From Terriglobus roseus (GTDB taxonomy: Bacteria; Acidobacteriota; Terriglobia; Terriglobales; Acidobacteriaceae), in the NCBI RefSeq assembly GCF_900102185.1, contig NZ_LT629690.1, positions 3,410,001 to 3,474,000 of the forward strand: a DNA stretch of 64,000 nt. The letters run 5' to 3'. Positions 26,037-34,428 of the stretch are shown in pieces; the stretch's first letter is position 1, and the number at the start of each line of letters is the position of its first letter. Under the pieces are notes generated by a model that was given only the letters and a program-made list of their open reading frames with translations, searched no databases and was not told the origin of the DNA. The position numbers and the translations under genes are program-made.

Positions 26037-27893
26037 GTGACTCTCGATTTTCTCGGCCAACACCAGCGCACACACATGTGCGGAGACCTGCGCGCAGCCG
26101 ACGCAGGACAGAACGTCACCCTGATGGGGTGGATTAACCGGCGCCGCGACCACGGCGACCTGATCTTTCTTGACCTGCGCGATCGCAGCGGCATCACCCA
26201 GATCGTGGTTGACCGCTCGAATTCCGGCGCGGAGACGCTGGCCAAGGCCGAAGCCGCTCGCCCCGAATTTGTGGTGGCATCGCTGGGCACCGTCCGCGTG
26301 CGTGGCGAGGGCCTGACCAATCCCAACATGCCCACGGGCGACATTGAAGTCGTCTGCACCGAACTCCTGTTGCTCTCCGACGCGAAGACACCTCCCTTCT
26401 CCCCCGCGGAAGACGTCATCGGCAATGAAGAACTGCGCCTGCAGTATCGCTACATCGATCTGCGTCGCCCGGAGATGCAGCACAACTTCCTCACGCGCCA
26501 CAAGGTAGCCCAGGCAGTTCGTGCACAGCTTTCCAGCGAAGGCTTCCTTGAGATTGAAACGCCCTTCATGACGCGTTCCACGCCGGAAGGCGCTCGCGAT
26601 TATCTGGTTCCCTCGCGCGTGCATCCGGGTCACTTCTATGCGCTGCCGCAGTCGCCGCAGATCTTCAAACAGATTCTGATGGTCAGCGGCTTTGACCGCT
26701 ACTTCCAGATCGCGCGCTGCTTCCGCGACGAAGACCTGCGCGCAGACCGCCAGCCTGAGTTCACACAGATCGATCTTGAAGTGAGCTTCCCCACGCAGGA
26801 AACAATCTTCGGCGTGGCCGAGCGTTTCCTCGTCGCCGCGTTTGAAGCTGCCGGACAGAAGATCAACACCCCCTTCCTGCGCATGACGTACGACGAAGCC
26901 ATCAGCAAGTACGGCATCGACAAGCCGGACATGCGCCTGCCGCACATGGCAGACCTGTCCACCGTGCTGACCGACGAACTGCGCACGACGCTGAAGATCG
27001 AACAAGGCCTGCCGGTCTACGGCTTTGTCATCCCCAAGGTCGGCGAACTCAGCAGCACAGCACGCAAATCACTCCTCAGCGAGATTCGCTCGTTCTTCGG
27101 CGACTGCGGCCTGGACGCGCTGGACCTCGTACGCCTCCGCACCGCAGAGCAGTTCGTGCCGCTGGCAGAAGAGATCGGTTCGCATCTGAACGCGACCACC
27201 ATTGCTTTCAATGGCGAAAGCTTCACCACGGACGATCTCGCTGTCGTTGTCACACCGAAGCTGGGCACGCCCGCGATGTGGAACTTCGATCGCCAGTGGA
27301 TTCCTAAGCGCGTGGGCGCTCTGCGTCTCGAACTCGCGAAGAAGTACGCCGACAAGCACAAGCTGTTTGAGAAGAAGGGCACAGCGGACGACTATCGCTT
27401 CCTCTGGGTCACCGACTTCCCGATGTACGAGTTTAACGAAGAGAAGAAGACGTGGGATGCCGCGCATCATCCGTTCACTGCTCCTCACGAAGACGACATC
27501 AAGAGCGGCGCACTCTTCAACGACAAGGGCGTAGTCCGCGCACTCGCATACGACGTAGTGCTGAACGGCCTCGAGCTTGGTTCGGGTTCCATCCGTATCC
27601 ACCGCAAGGATGTGCAGGCGGAAATCTTCCGTTCACTCGGCATGTCAGAAGAAGAAGCAAAGGAACGCTTCGGCTTCTTCCTGGAAGCGCTGGAGTACGG
27701 AACTCCTCCGCACGGCGGCATCGCCCTCGGCCTGGATCGCATCGTGATGCTCCTCGCAGGCGCATCCTCACTGCGCGAAGTCATCGCCTTCCCGAAGACC
27801 GCAAAGGCCGTCGACCTGATGGTGGAAGCACCCAGCACCCCCACCGAACAGCAGATGCGCGAATTGCATCTGCGCACAACAGTACGCAGTTAG
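26037..27893 (+). CDS. aspS: aspartyl-tRNA synthetase
   Basis: Class II aminoacyl-tRNA synthetase of 618 aa. The start is GTG at 26037 ([19 protein letters not shown]), with AGGG about seven bases upstream; the open frame before it has no homologous sequence. The OB-fold anticodon domain is about 10-110. Class II motif 2 is [16 protein letters not shown], the bacterial GAD insertion is about 290-430, and motif 3 is [14 protein letters not shown]. The protein is slightly longer than E. coli AspRS (590). Monocistronic, followed by a strong terminator. Confidence 0.96.
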   Translation: MTLDFLGQHQRTHMCGDLRAADAGQNVTLMGWINRRRDHGDLIFLDLRDRSGITQIVVDRSNSGAETLAKAEAARPEFVVASLGTVRVRGEGLTNPNMPTGDIEVVCTELLLLSDAKTPPFSPAEDVIGNEELRLQYRYIDLRRPEMQHNFLTRHKVAQAVRAQLSSEGFLEIETPFMTRSTPEGARDYLVPSRVHPGHFYALPQSPQIFKQILMVSGFDRYFQIARCFRDEDLRADRQPEFTQIDLEVSFPTQETIFGVAERFLVAAFEAAGQKINTPFLRMTYDEAISKYGIDKPDMRLPHMADLSTVLTDELRTTLKIEQGLPVYGFVIPKVGELSSTARKSLLSEIRSFFGDCGLDALDLVRLRTAEQFVPLAEEIGSHLNATTIAFNGESFTTDDLAVVVTPKLGTPAMWNFDRQWIPKRVGALRLELAKKYADKHKLFEKKGTADDYRFLWVTDFPMYEFNEEKKTWDAAHHPFTAPHEDDIKSGALFNDKGVVRALAYDVVLNGLELGSGSIRIHRKDVQAEIFRSLGMSEEEAKERFGFFLEALEYGTPPHGGIALGLDRIVMLLAGASSLREVIAFPKTAKAVDLMVEAPSTPTEQQMRELHLRTTVRS

Positions 27894-27909
27894 TTCGGAT
27901 ACATAACTA

Positions 27910-27939
27910 CAAAGGCCGCTGCCACTGCAGCGGCCTTTG
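27910..27939 (+). terminator. intrinsic terminator of aspS
   Basis: Perfect 13-bp stem (CAAAGGCCGCTGC / GCAGCGGCCTTTG) with a 4-base loop, 17 bp after the aspS stop, followed by TTTG. It also lies past the end of the convergent gene at 27954. Confidence 0.85.
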
Positions 27940-27953
27940 TTTGTTCCAGGAAC

Positions 27954-28181
27954 CTAGTGCCCAGCGCGAGCAGCTCGTAGCCGTCGCTGCTCTTCACATG
28001 TGCAGACACCAAGTGCAGCCCACAGTGGGCACCAGCGGTATGCCGCGCTGAGCAGCGGGACAAAGCCCAGTAGCGCAAGCCAGCGCCAGTTTCCAGTCAG
28101 CAGGGTTGCCAGGCTGAACAGCGCCATTCCAATCAGAAAGCGCACGAACATATCGAGCGCACCGACGTTTACCTCGTCCAT
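27954..28181 (-). CDS. DUF2892 (YgaP-like) small membrane protein
   Basis: A 75-aa protein with the DUF2892 pattern: NVGALDMFVRFLIGMALFSL, a glycine/tryptophan turn, then LALLGFVPLLSAAYRWCPLW. Two membrane helices (about 12-30 and 34-52) are followed by the conserved CPLW and a C-terminal Cys-x-Cys (CTC) and basic tail. Related domains occur alone or fused to rhodanese in YgaP; the role is unknown. GGAGG eight bases ahead of ATG 28181 decides the start over GTG 28190. Confidence 0.85.
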   Translation of the reverse strand: MDEVNVGALDMFVRFLIGMALFSLATLLTGNWRWLALLGFVPLLSAAYRWCPLWAALGVCTCEEQRRLRAARAGH

Positions 28182-28321
28182 GACACTCACCTCCGCTGCG
28201 CTGAGAAATTTCCAGCCAGCGGCGCCACAGTACGCCTGTGCGCAGATTGTTGTCCAGTAAAGATTTTTTGGTGAATTTCAGCCGTAATCCAGGTATTCGA
28301 GCGCCAGTCCGGAAGTACAAA

Positions 28322-29263
28322 CTACACAGTCTCAGCAAACTCGCGCGAAGCCACCAACAGCGAATGGGCCACGCGATTACGGCCATGCAGCTTCGCCTTA
28401 TACAACGCAGAATCGGCCGCCATCAGCAAACTTTCTGGCATCTTCATCCGACCACCATCGCGAGACAGCGCCGTCGCCACACCAATGCTGACAGTCACGC
28501 GTCCTTGGCCTTCTTCATTCGTAGCGTGAGCAATATCAAGGCTTTCCACCGCACAACGCACGAGTCCTGCCATATGCAATGCACCCTGCAAATCGGTCCC
28601 TGGCAGAATCACAGCCAGTTCTTCGCCACCGTAGCGAGCCACCATGTCGGCAGGACGTTTCGTAACCGCACGCACCGCATGCGCCACAGCGCGAAGGCAG
28701 TCATCGCCCGCAACGTGGCCGTATTCATCATTGAAGCCTTTGAAGTGATCCACATCCAGCAGCAACAGCGAAGCCTGCGTTCCCTCGCGCAAAACCCGAC
28801 GCCATTCGCGTTCCAACGCTTCATCAAAAGCGCGGCGATTGGGCAGCTCCGTCAAACCGTCGGTCATGGCCAAGCGTTGTAGCTGCATTTCCATCTTCTT
28901 GCGCTCAGAGATGTCGCGGAAGATAACAAGAAACTCCAGCGGCGTCCCTTCCGCATCGCGCAAAACGCTACCGCGCATCTCCAGCCACACCCACTCGCCC
29001 TGCCGATTGCGGACCCGCATCTCGGTGGCCTGGCTCTCATCACCCTGCAAGCGGCGTTGGCCCGCTGCCAGCGCGGCTGGAAGATCTTCGGGATGAATAA
29101 TTTCCGCTGCGCTACGACCGGAAATCTCTTCCGGCGCAAAACCAAGAATGCTCCGCGATGCAGGCGAAACATAGCAGGTGCGGTAATCCAAGCCGATGCG
29201 GCAGACCAGGTCTGCACTGTGTTCGGCGAAGGCAAGGAAATCGATTGCGGGAGAGGGTTCCAT
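28322..29263 (-). CDS. PAS-GGDEF diguanylate cyclase
   Basis: A 313-aa soluble protein that should make cyclic di-GMP. The PAS domain is about residues 5-125 (IDFLAFAEHSADLVCRIG ... IIHPEDL ... FLVIFRDISERKK). The GGDEF domain is about 140-300, with the active-site motif YGGEEL and an upstream RPAD matching the product-inhibition I-site RxxD at the usual spacing. No membrane segment, so the PAS domain senses a cytoplasmic cue. An ATG at 29311 would add 16 residues; neither start has a strong ribosome site. Confidence 0.9.
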   Translation of the reverse strand: MEPSPAIDFLAFAEHSADLVCRIGLDYRTCYVSPASRSILGFAPEEISGRSAAEIIHPEDLPAALAAGQRRLQGDESQATEMRVRNRQGEWVWLEMRGSVLRDAEGTPLEFLVIFRDISERKKMEMQLQRLAMTDGLTELPNRRAFDEALEREWRRVLREGTQASLLLLDVDHFKGFNDEYGHVAGDDCLRAVAHAVRAVTKRPADMVARYGGEELAVILPGTDLQGALHMAGLVRCAVESLDIAHATNEEGQGRVTVSIGVATALSRDGGRMKMPESLLMAADSALYKAKLHGRNRVAHSLLVASREFAETV

Positions 29264-29376
29264 TCTTGTGACTCTTGGGCAGTCTAAGAAACCACTTTGG
29301 AGGTACGCCATACCACGTCAGTCTCTATGAATACCCCGTACGCACTACCCCTGCGGCTGGATAAAATAAAGCTGTT

Positions 29377-29595
29377 ATGCCGTTGTTCCCGATCAAAACC
29401 TGCGTCGTCTGTGGTGAAGAATTTGAGCTCAAGCCGGACAAGCCCGGCTTTGCCAATCGCTGTCCTGAGTGCACCGAAGAAGAGATGGAAGCACAGAAGG
29501 AAAAAATGGACGCTGATCAGCGAAAAGAGAAGTCTGAAATGGACGCGGCACGCCGCGAAACCATCCGCAACATGCTCTATCGCAAAGAGAGCTAA
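29377..29595 (+). CDS. small zinc-ribbon protein
   Basis: A 72-aa protein with a CxxC pair at C9/C12 and another at C29/C32, a classic zinc-ribbon, followed by a highly charged Glu/Lys/Met helix (about 33-66) that may form a coiled coil. No named family recognised. No evident Shine-Dalgarno in the T-rich sequence ahead of the ATG, so the start is less secure than the frame. A single gene between the divergent GGDEF gene and a convergent unit. Confidence 0.75.
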   Translation: MPLFPIKTCVVCGEEFELKPDKPGFANRCPECTEEEMEAQKEKMDADQRKEKSEMDAARRETIRNMLYRKES

Positions 29596-29608
29596 ACCCA
29601 TTGTGTGC

Positions 29609-29646
29609 CTTCTGATGCTGAGCACCTAAGCGCGCAGCATCAGAAG
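29609..29646. terminator. 12-bp inverted repeat between convergent genes
   Basis: CTTCTGATGCTG and CAGCATCAGAAG form a perfect 12-bp stem with a 14-base loop, 14 bp after the zinc-ribbon stop. There is no long U-tract, so termination may be weak or factor-assisted. Confidence 0.6.
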
Positions 29647-29712
29647 TGTAGCCATTGAGAGAAACAGCAGCAGAAGCGCTGTCGCGGCAGCGTGATAGAA
29701 ATAACCCTTCAT
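29626..29712 (-). CDS. possible 28-aa single-helix membrane peptide
   Basis: A short reverse-strand ORF reading MKGYFYHAAATALLLLF and ending MLRA, 32 bp downstream of the DUF72 gene on the same strand. It has a charged start, one clear hydrophobic helix (about 8-26) and a basic end, the layout of small regulatory membrane peptides. There is no convincing ribosome site, and its 3' end overlaps the 12-bp inverted repeat. Existence is unproven. Confidence 0.35.
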   Translation of the reverse strand: MKGYFYHAAATALLLLFLSMATLLMLRA

Positions 29713-29744
29713 GGCACGTGGGACCGCATGCCGTTCTGCGCGGA

Positions 29745-30470
29745 CTACATCACCTGCAGAAGTTCACATAGACGCAGCGCATTTGGCGTGGCATGGCCGA
29801 GCGCCGTGTTATCAAACACAACCCACGTAGGCGTTTCAGGCTGTTGTCGCACACGCTCTGCAATGGCCTGCAGGAACGCATCGCTGTAGTCCGAATAATA
29901 CGTACGTGGCGCTCCATGTAGCCGCCAGTAACGCAGATGCGCGCTGCCCGCAGGTTCTGCGGCGCGTGGCGATCCCTTCGATGGATCGGCTGCGACGCGG
30001 GCAATATCAAACTCGCGCAACAGGCGATCAGCACGACCACCAAACCAGCTTGCATGACGAGGCTCACATACTGTGTCGCCCGTACGCAGTTCACGAAGCA
30101 CGCCGAAGAAGTCGCGCACGGTGCCTTCCTCAAACGCCAGCTTCGGCGGCAGTTGCACCAGCACAGGACCAAGCTTTTCACCCAGCCCGCTGATCTCGTC
30201 AAAGAACGGCAGAAGCAGCGCGCCCGTGTTTACCAGCTTCGTTTCATGCGTAATGCTCTTTGGCATCTTCACTGCAAAACGAAAATCTTGCGGAACGCTG
30301 CGCGCCCATCGCTCCCACGTGGTGCGACGATGCGGACGATGAAAACTACTATTCACTTCCACAAAAGACAAGCGCGAAGCATATCGTTCAAGATGCGAGC
30401 CTTCTTCTGCAAACAAGGCTGCGCTCTGCTTCGGCAGAGTCCATCCTGCGGTTCCAATGCGAATACTCAC
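29745..30470 (-). CDS. DUF72 (YecE-like) protein
   Basis: A 241-aa TIM-barrel-like protein of the DUF72 family. It starts SIRIGTAGWTLPKQ, with the family motifs FVEVNSSFHRPH, FRFAVKMPKSITHE, LGPVLVQLPPKLAFEE, CEPRHASWF and TYYSDYSDAFL. The biochemical role of the family is unsettled. GTG at 30470 is chosen because it gives the conserved N-terminus immediately and lies five bases after the esterase stop; the longer frame overlaps that gene. Probably co-transcribed with the esterase upstream. Confidence 0.85.
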   Translation of the reverse strand: MSIRIGTAGWTLPKQSAALFAEEGSHLERYASRLSFVEVNSSFHRPHRRTTWERWARSVPQDFRFAVKMPKSITHETKLVNTGALLLPFFDEISGLGEKLGPVLVQLPPKLAFEEGTVRDFFGVLRELRTGDTVCEPRHASWFGGRADRLLREFDIARVAADPSKGSPRAAEPAGSAHLRYWRLHGAPRTYYSDYSDAFLQAIAERVRQQPETPTWVVFDNTALGHATPNALRLCELLQVM

Positions 30471-30475
30471 TCTTG

Positions 30476-31528
30476 TTATGGATGCGAAAGTTGCTGATTG
30501 AAGAAGTCTGCCATGTACTTCCACGCTTCGCGCGTTTCAGGCAGCGACGCGTTATTCCAGAAGCAGTGCGGCAGCGCTTCAAACACAACTAACCGTCCAT
30601 CACTTCCCGCGCGAAGATACGCACGATGCAGCATCGTCGTACTGCTCAGAAGAAGATCACGCTCACTCGTGAGAAAAAGCGCAGGCGGCATGCCATGCAG
30701 ATCCGCATACAAAGGTGACAACACAGTATCGCGCGGATCAGTGGAACCGACATACGCATTGTCGAGCTTCCCAGTGGCTATGGGCACATAACCGCGCAGA
30801 CCATCGGTGTTGTAAAGCGAACGCGAGTCGCCACCATCATCCATCGCAGCAGGCACTGAGAACGGACCAAGCGCCGCAGGCATGGGCAACTTCAACTGCT
30901 TGATGCGCACCGCAGCCTGCATCGTCAATCCCGCACCAGCACTGCTGCCGAAGATTGCAATGTGCTGCGCCCGATACTTCTTCAACAACTCGCGATACAC
31001 AGCAACCACATCATCCACACCTGCAGGAAACGGATGCTCCGGCGCCATGCGATAAAGCACGCTCACCACGCGGCTTCCCGTCATCGCAGCAACAGGGATT
31101 GATTCTGAGTACGAACCAGAATCCGCATTGAATCCGCCGCCGTGTAAACAGATCAGCACGCGATCCGGATGCTTCATATCCTTCGGCAAAACTTCGCGCA
31201 CCGGAACATTGGCAACTGTACTGTCGCGAACAGTAACCTCGAACATCTTCAACAGAATGTCGCGATGCTGCGCCTGCGATTTATCCAGCATGGTGCGGCG
31301 CTGTTCCAGGGTCTGCGGCACATCCGCATCGCCAGCAGGACGACTCAACCACGCCTTCGCCTCCGGACTAAGTCCCTTGGGCAAAGGCATCACGCGTTGC
31401 ATACGGACGGTGCCATCTGCCTCCGTAACTGCGTGATTCGTCTGAATGTTTGCCGCCGGATTTTCCTGCGCACACATACTGCCGCACGCCACCGCACTGA
31501 TTAAAACCGCAAGCAACGCACGAGACAT
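30476..31528 (-). CDS. secreted alpha/beta hydrolase, HSL-type esterase
   Basis: A 350-aa exported hydrolase, signal peptide MSRALLAVLISAVACGSMCA. It has the hormone-sensitive-lipase hallmarks: oxyanion motif HGGGF, nucleophile elbow GSSAGAG, acid residue in TSERDLLLS, and catalytic His in EALPHCFW. It likely hydrolyses short-chain esters in the periplasm; the true substrate is unknown. The reverse-strand reading frame ends five bases before the DUF72 start, suggesting an operon. Divergent from the Crp-type regulator gene 91 bp away. Confidence 0.9.
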   Translation of the reverse strand: MSRALLAVLISAVACGSMCAQENPAANIQTNHAVTEADGTVRMQRVMPLPKGLSPEAKAWLSRPAGDADVPQTLEQRRTMLDKSQAQHRDILLKMFEVTVRDSTVANVPVREVLPKDMKHPDRVLICLHGGGFNADSGSYSESIPVAAMTGSRVVSVLYRMAPEHPFPAGVDDVVAVYRELLKKYRAQHIAIFGSSAGAGLTMQAAVRIKQLKLPMPAALGPFSVPAAMDDGGDSRSLYNTDGLRGYVPIATGKLDNAYVGSTDPRDTVLSPLYADLHGMPPALFLTSERDLLLSSTTMLHRAYLRAGSDGRLVVFEALPHCFWNNASLPETREAWKYMADFFNQQLSHP

Positions 31529-31566
31529 GGTCGTTTCCCCCGTCCCAAACTACTTCAGATAGGGAG

Positions 31567-31582
31567 TTCCCAGCTACGGGAA
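31567..31582. promoter_or_regulatory. TTCCC-N6-GGGAA palindrome ahead of the Crp-type gene
   Basis: A 5-6-5 inverted repeat with the same geometry as a Crp/Fnr site but a different half-site sequence. It lies 38 bp upstream of the regulator ATG and 39 bp from the divergent esterase ATG. A larger GGGAGT/ACTCCC repeat (31562-31567 and 31590-31595) brackets it. Could serve autoregulation; unproven. Confidence 0.35.
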
Positions 31583-31619
31583 TTTTGCGACTCCCATACA
31601 CTGGAAGACAGGGAGTGCC

Positions 31620-32342
31620 ATGCCGCTGCGCCGCAGTTGCCTTCAATGCGAGACGAAAGGTCCGCACTGTTTCTGTTCGCTGGACCGCGTCGCCCTTGAA
31701 AGGCTCGACGGTATGGGCCACTTCATGCAGCTCGGCGCGCATGAACCTGTGCTGCGCGAAGGCTACGCGCCGGAACAGGTATACGTGGTCTGCCGCGGCA
31801 CCATCAAGCTCACAACCTCATCTCCCGATGGCCGTTTGTTGCTACTGCGTATCGTTGGCCCGGGCGATGTTCTCGGCCTAGCGGCTGCTCTCAAACGCAG
31901 CCGTTACGAAGCCACCGCAGAAACGCTGGAGCCCACCCAGGTGAAAGCAATTCCGCGCACGCAGTTCCTGTTGTTCATGGAAGAGTTTCAGGCAGTCAGC
32001 CGCAACTCCGTCATGGCGATGGCACGCGAGTATGACTCTGCAGTCCTCAGCGCGCGGCGTCTCGCGCTTTCCAGTTCTGCATCCGCAAAACTCGCCAGCG
32101 TTCTGGTGGAGTGGGGCGGCCTTGTACTCGCTGGAGAACACGACGATCACAACGGTCGCTTCCCAAACTCTGTCCGCTTCCACATGCCGCTCACGCATGA
32201 AGAGCTGGGCCACATGGCTGGCATCTCGCGTGAAACTGTTACCCGAGTTCTTTCCTCCTTTCGTAAAGAAGGTCTGTTGCAGATGGATGGAAACACACTG
32301 CACCTGAAAGACATGAAACAGTTGCGCCACTGCGCTGAGTAA
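31620..32342 (+). CDS. Crp/Fnr-family transcriptional regulator
   Basis: A 240-aa one-component regulator with a cyclic-nucleotide-binding fold (about 25-140) and a Crp-type winged helix (about 150-230). The recognition helix HMAGISRETVTRVLS keeps the Arg-Glu-x3-Arg spacing of E. coli CRP (R180, E181, R185), predicting TGTGA-type half-sites. The N-terminus has C7, C10, C17 and C19, reminiscent of FNR's cluster ligands. However, the position aligned with FNR C122 (QVKAIPR) is not cysteine, so a canonical FNR cluster is doubtful. GGGAG precedes the ATG. A perfect TGTGA-N6-TCACA site lies at 34265. Confidence 0.9.
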   Translation: MPLRRSCLQCETKGPHCFCSLDRVALERLDGMGHFMQLGAHEPVLREGYAPEQVYVVCRGTIKLTTSSPDGRLLLLRIVGPGDVLGLAAALKRSRYEATAETLEPTQVKAIPRTQFLLFMEEFQAVSRNSVMAMAREYDSAVLSARRLALSSSASAKLASVLVEWGGLVLAGEHDDHNGRFPNSVRFHMPLTHEELGHMAGISRETVTRVLSSFRKEGLLQMDGNTLHLKDMKQLRHCAE

Positions 32343-32356
32343 CTCGTGAAAAAAAG

Positions 32357-32387
32357 GCGGCCTGCCAGGAGAAGTTCAGCAGGCCGC
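32357..32387 (-). terminator. intrinsic terminator of the oxidase gene
   Basis: A 9-bp GC stem (GCGGCCTGC / GCAGGCCGC) with a 13-base loop. On the reverse strand it is followed by seven T residues, a textbook terminator for the oxidase transcript 13 bp beyond its stop. Confidence 0.85.
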
Positions 32388-32400
32388 GGCACGGAAGTGT

Positions 32401-34068
32401 TTAGATGTGGACCGGAGCGCGGCGCTCGCGGTGCGGGAAATCAATCGACTCATAGTCATACGCTTCGTGCGTGACGATAGGCGTGACAGGAAAGTTCTCC
32501 GTCACAGGAGGTGATTGTGTTTGCCACTCAAGCCCGTAAGCATGCCAGGGGTTATCACCCGCAACAGCACCAAATTTCAGCGACCACACAAGATAGATCA
32601 TGGTGAAGAAGAACCCAGCACCCATCACGGTTGCGCCTGCGGTCGACATCACATTCAGCACCTGGTACTCCGGCGGATACGCAGCATAACGACGCGGCAT
32701 ACCAAGGAAGCCAAGAACAAACTGCGGCCCGAAGGTCACGAAGAATCCCACAAAGATCATCACTGCAGCAACCTTTGCAGGTCCTTCGGGATACATGCGC
32801 CCAAACATCTTGGGCCACCAGAAATGAATGCCGCCCAGGAAAGCCATCAGCACAAATCCCACCATCACAAAATGAAAGTGCGCCACGATGAAGTAAGTCT
32901 CCGTCAGGTGTACATCCATGCCCAACGAGCCAAGAAACACACCCGCGCATCCACCCACAACAAACAAACCAAGGCAGCACATTGCATAGATCATCGGTGC
33001 ACGGAAAGTAATTGATCCCTTGTACAAAGTGAACGACCAATTGAAGACTTTAATGGCCGAAGGCACAGCGACCAACATAGTCAACAAACTGAACACAAGT
33101 GCCGAGTATTGCGAGACACCCATGATGTACATGTGGTGCTCCCACACGAAGAACGAGAACAACGAAATCGCAATGGAAGAAAACGCCACAGCCGGATAAC
33201 CAAACACTCGCTTACGACTGAAACAAGCAATGATCTCGCTGATGCAAGCCATGCCCGGCAACAACATGATGTACACAGCCGGGTGCGAATAGAACCAGAA
33301 CAAATGCTGGAACAACAACGGATCGCCACCCTTGGTGGGATCGAAGAAGCCAAAGTTGAAGATGCGCTCCACTGCCACCAGCACAATCGCAATCGACACC
33401 ACCGGCGTTCCCAAAATCATGATGACGCTGGCCGCATACATACTCCAGATGAACAGCGGCAAACGAAACCACGTCAGACCCGGCGCACGCATGCGATGAA
33501 TCGTCGCAACAAAATTAAGTCCGGTGAAGATCGACGAGAAGCCCGCAACAAACGCCGCGAGTCCAGCCGACACCACATTCGTATTCACATAGTGCGTGCT
33601 CAGCGGAGTCGTAAATGTCCACCCCGTATCCACACCACCAGCGCCAATCGTGTAAAGCAACAAACAAGCCGCAATACAGTACAGATAGAACGAAAGCAGA
33701 TTAATTTTCGGAAACGCCAGATCCTTCGCACCAATCATCAACGGCACAAGAAAGTTGCCAAGGATGGCAGGCACCGCAGGAATGAGCACAAAGAACACCA
33801 TCGCAACACCGTGCATGGTGAACATCTTGTTATAGGTGTCGTAGCTCATCAGGTCCACTTCCGGCGTGAGCAACTCCATGCGGATGATCATGGCCAGAAT
33901 GCCGCCCACCGCAAAGAAGATCGTCACCGCAACCATGTACATCAACGCAATACGCTTATGGTCACCGGTCAGCAGCCAGCTCTTTATCCCATGCCCGTTG
34001 TTCAGATAATTGCGTTCGTTGTAACGCGGCGTCTCCAAATTAGGCAAAACAGGTGCAACAGCACTCAT
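32401..34068 (-). CDS. ctaD: cytochrome c oxidase subunit I, A2-type, isolated
   Basis: A 555-aa integral membrane protein with about 12 helices, the catalytic subunit of a heme-copper oxidase. It has the low-spin heme His in MFTMHGVAMVFF, the Cu-B/Tyr motif YSHPAVY (H262, Y266), FVWEHHMYIMG, the K-channel lysine in VPSAIKVFNW, and the heme pair in IVAHFHFVM. The YS ahead of HP and Ala in place of the E of HPEVY mark the A2 subclass. GGGAG upstream fits ATG 34068. No subunit II or III gene is adjacent on either side, which is unusual for an oxidase locus. Confidence 0.93.
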   Translation of the reverse strand: MSAVAPVLPNLETPRYNERNYLNNGHGIKSWLLTGDHKRIALMYMVAVTIFFAVGGILAMIIRMELLTPEVDLMSYDTYNKMFTMHGVAMVFFVLIPAVPAILGNFLVPLMIGAKDLAFPKINLLSFYLYCIAACLLLYTIGAGGVDTGWTFTTPLSTHYVNTNVVSAGLAAFVAGFSSIFTGLNFVATIHRMRAPGLTWFRLPLFIWSMYAASVIMILGTPVVSIAIVLVAVERIFNFGFFDPTKGGDPLLFQHLFWFYSHPAVYIMLLPGMACISEIIACFSRKRVFGYPAVAFSSIAISLFSFFVWEHHMYIMGVSQYSALVFSLLTMLVAVPSAIKVFNWSFTLYKGSITFRAPMIYAMCCLGLFVVGGCAGVFLGSLGMDVHLTETYFIVAHFHFVMVGFVLMAFLGGIHFWWPKMFGRMYPEGPAKVAAVMIFVGFFVTFGPQFVLGFLGMPRRYAAYPPEYQVLNVMSTAGATVMGAGFFFTMIYLVWSLKFGAVAGDNPWHAYGLEWQTQSPPVTENFPVTPIVTHEAYDYESIDFPHRERRAPVHI

Positions 34069-34428
34069 CGGCATTCTCCCGCCGCATCGCAAACGGATGT
34101 GGCCAGCACCGCCAATACGATCAGCGGCGGGCAGTTGGAGCTGGTGCCATAGCCTGCACACTTACCGGTGCATGGCCGGTTGGAGTTGGGGCAGATCTTC
34201 GTCGACGGAATACGCATGGGCAGAACCTCGTATGCGTATCCTCAGCCCAATCGCAAAACGAATCTGTGACGGCCATCACACCGTTTGTCAGGCTTGTGTA
34301 ACGAGAAGCACGAGGCCTAGAATCGCCTGAATTCACATCCATGTCTAAGTCCGCGCGATAGCATTGCACTACTTCTGTTAATTGATGTACGACCGCCCCA
34401 GGCTACGTACTTTCTGCCGGAGAAACGC
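34069..34428. other. 360-bp divergent intergenic region
   Basis: Separates the oxidase gene (reverse) from the large repeat protein (forward). No ORF with a credible start and ribosome site was seen on either strand. It contains the TGTGA-N6-TCACA palindrome at 34265-34280 and presumably both promoters, though no strong -35/-10 pair stands out. Confidence 0.6.
34265..34280. promoter_or_regulatory. perfect CRP-type site TGTGA-N6-TCACA
   Basis: An exact 5-6-5 match to the CRP core consensus, centred about 204 bp upstream of the oxidase ATG and 157 bp upstream of the large repeat-protein ATG. The Crp-type regulator encoded at 31620, whose recognition helix keeps the CRP contact residues, is the natural candidate to bind it. 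The site alone does not tell which gene is controlled or the sign of control. Confidence 0.55.

Noticed and set aside
33109-34152. 347-codon frame opposite the oxidase gene
   Set aside because: Composition is Arg/His-rich antisense of a membrane protein, with no ribosome site or family resemblance; a shadow frame of the high-GC coding strand.
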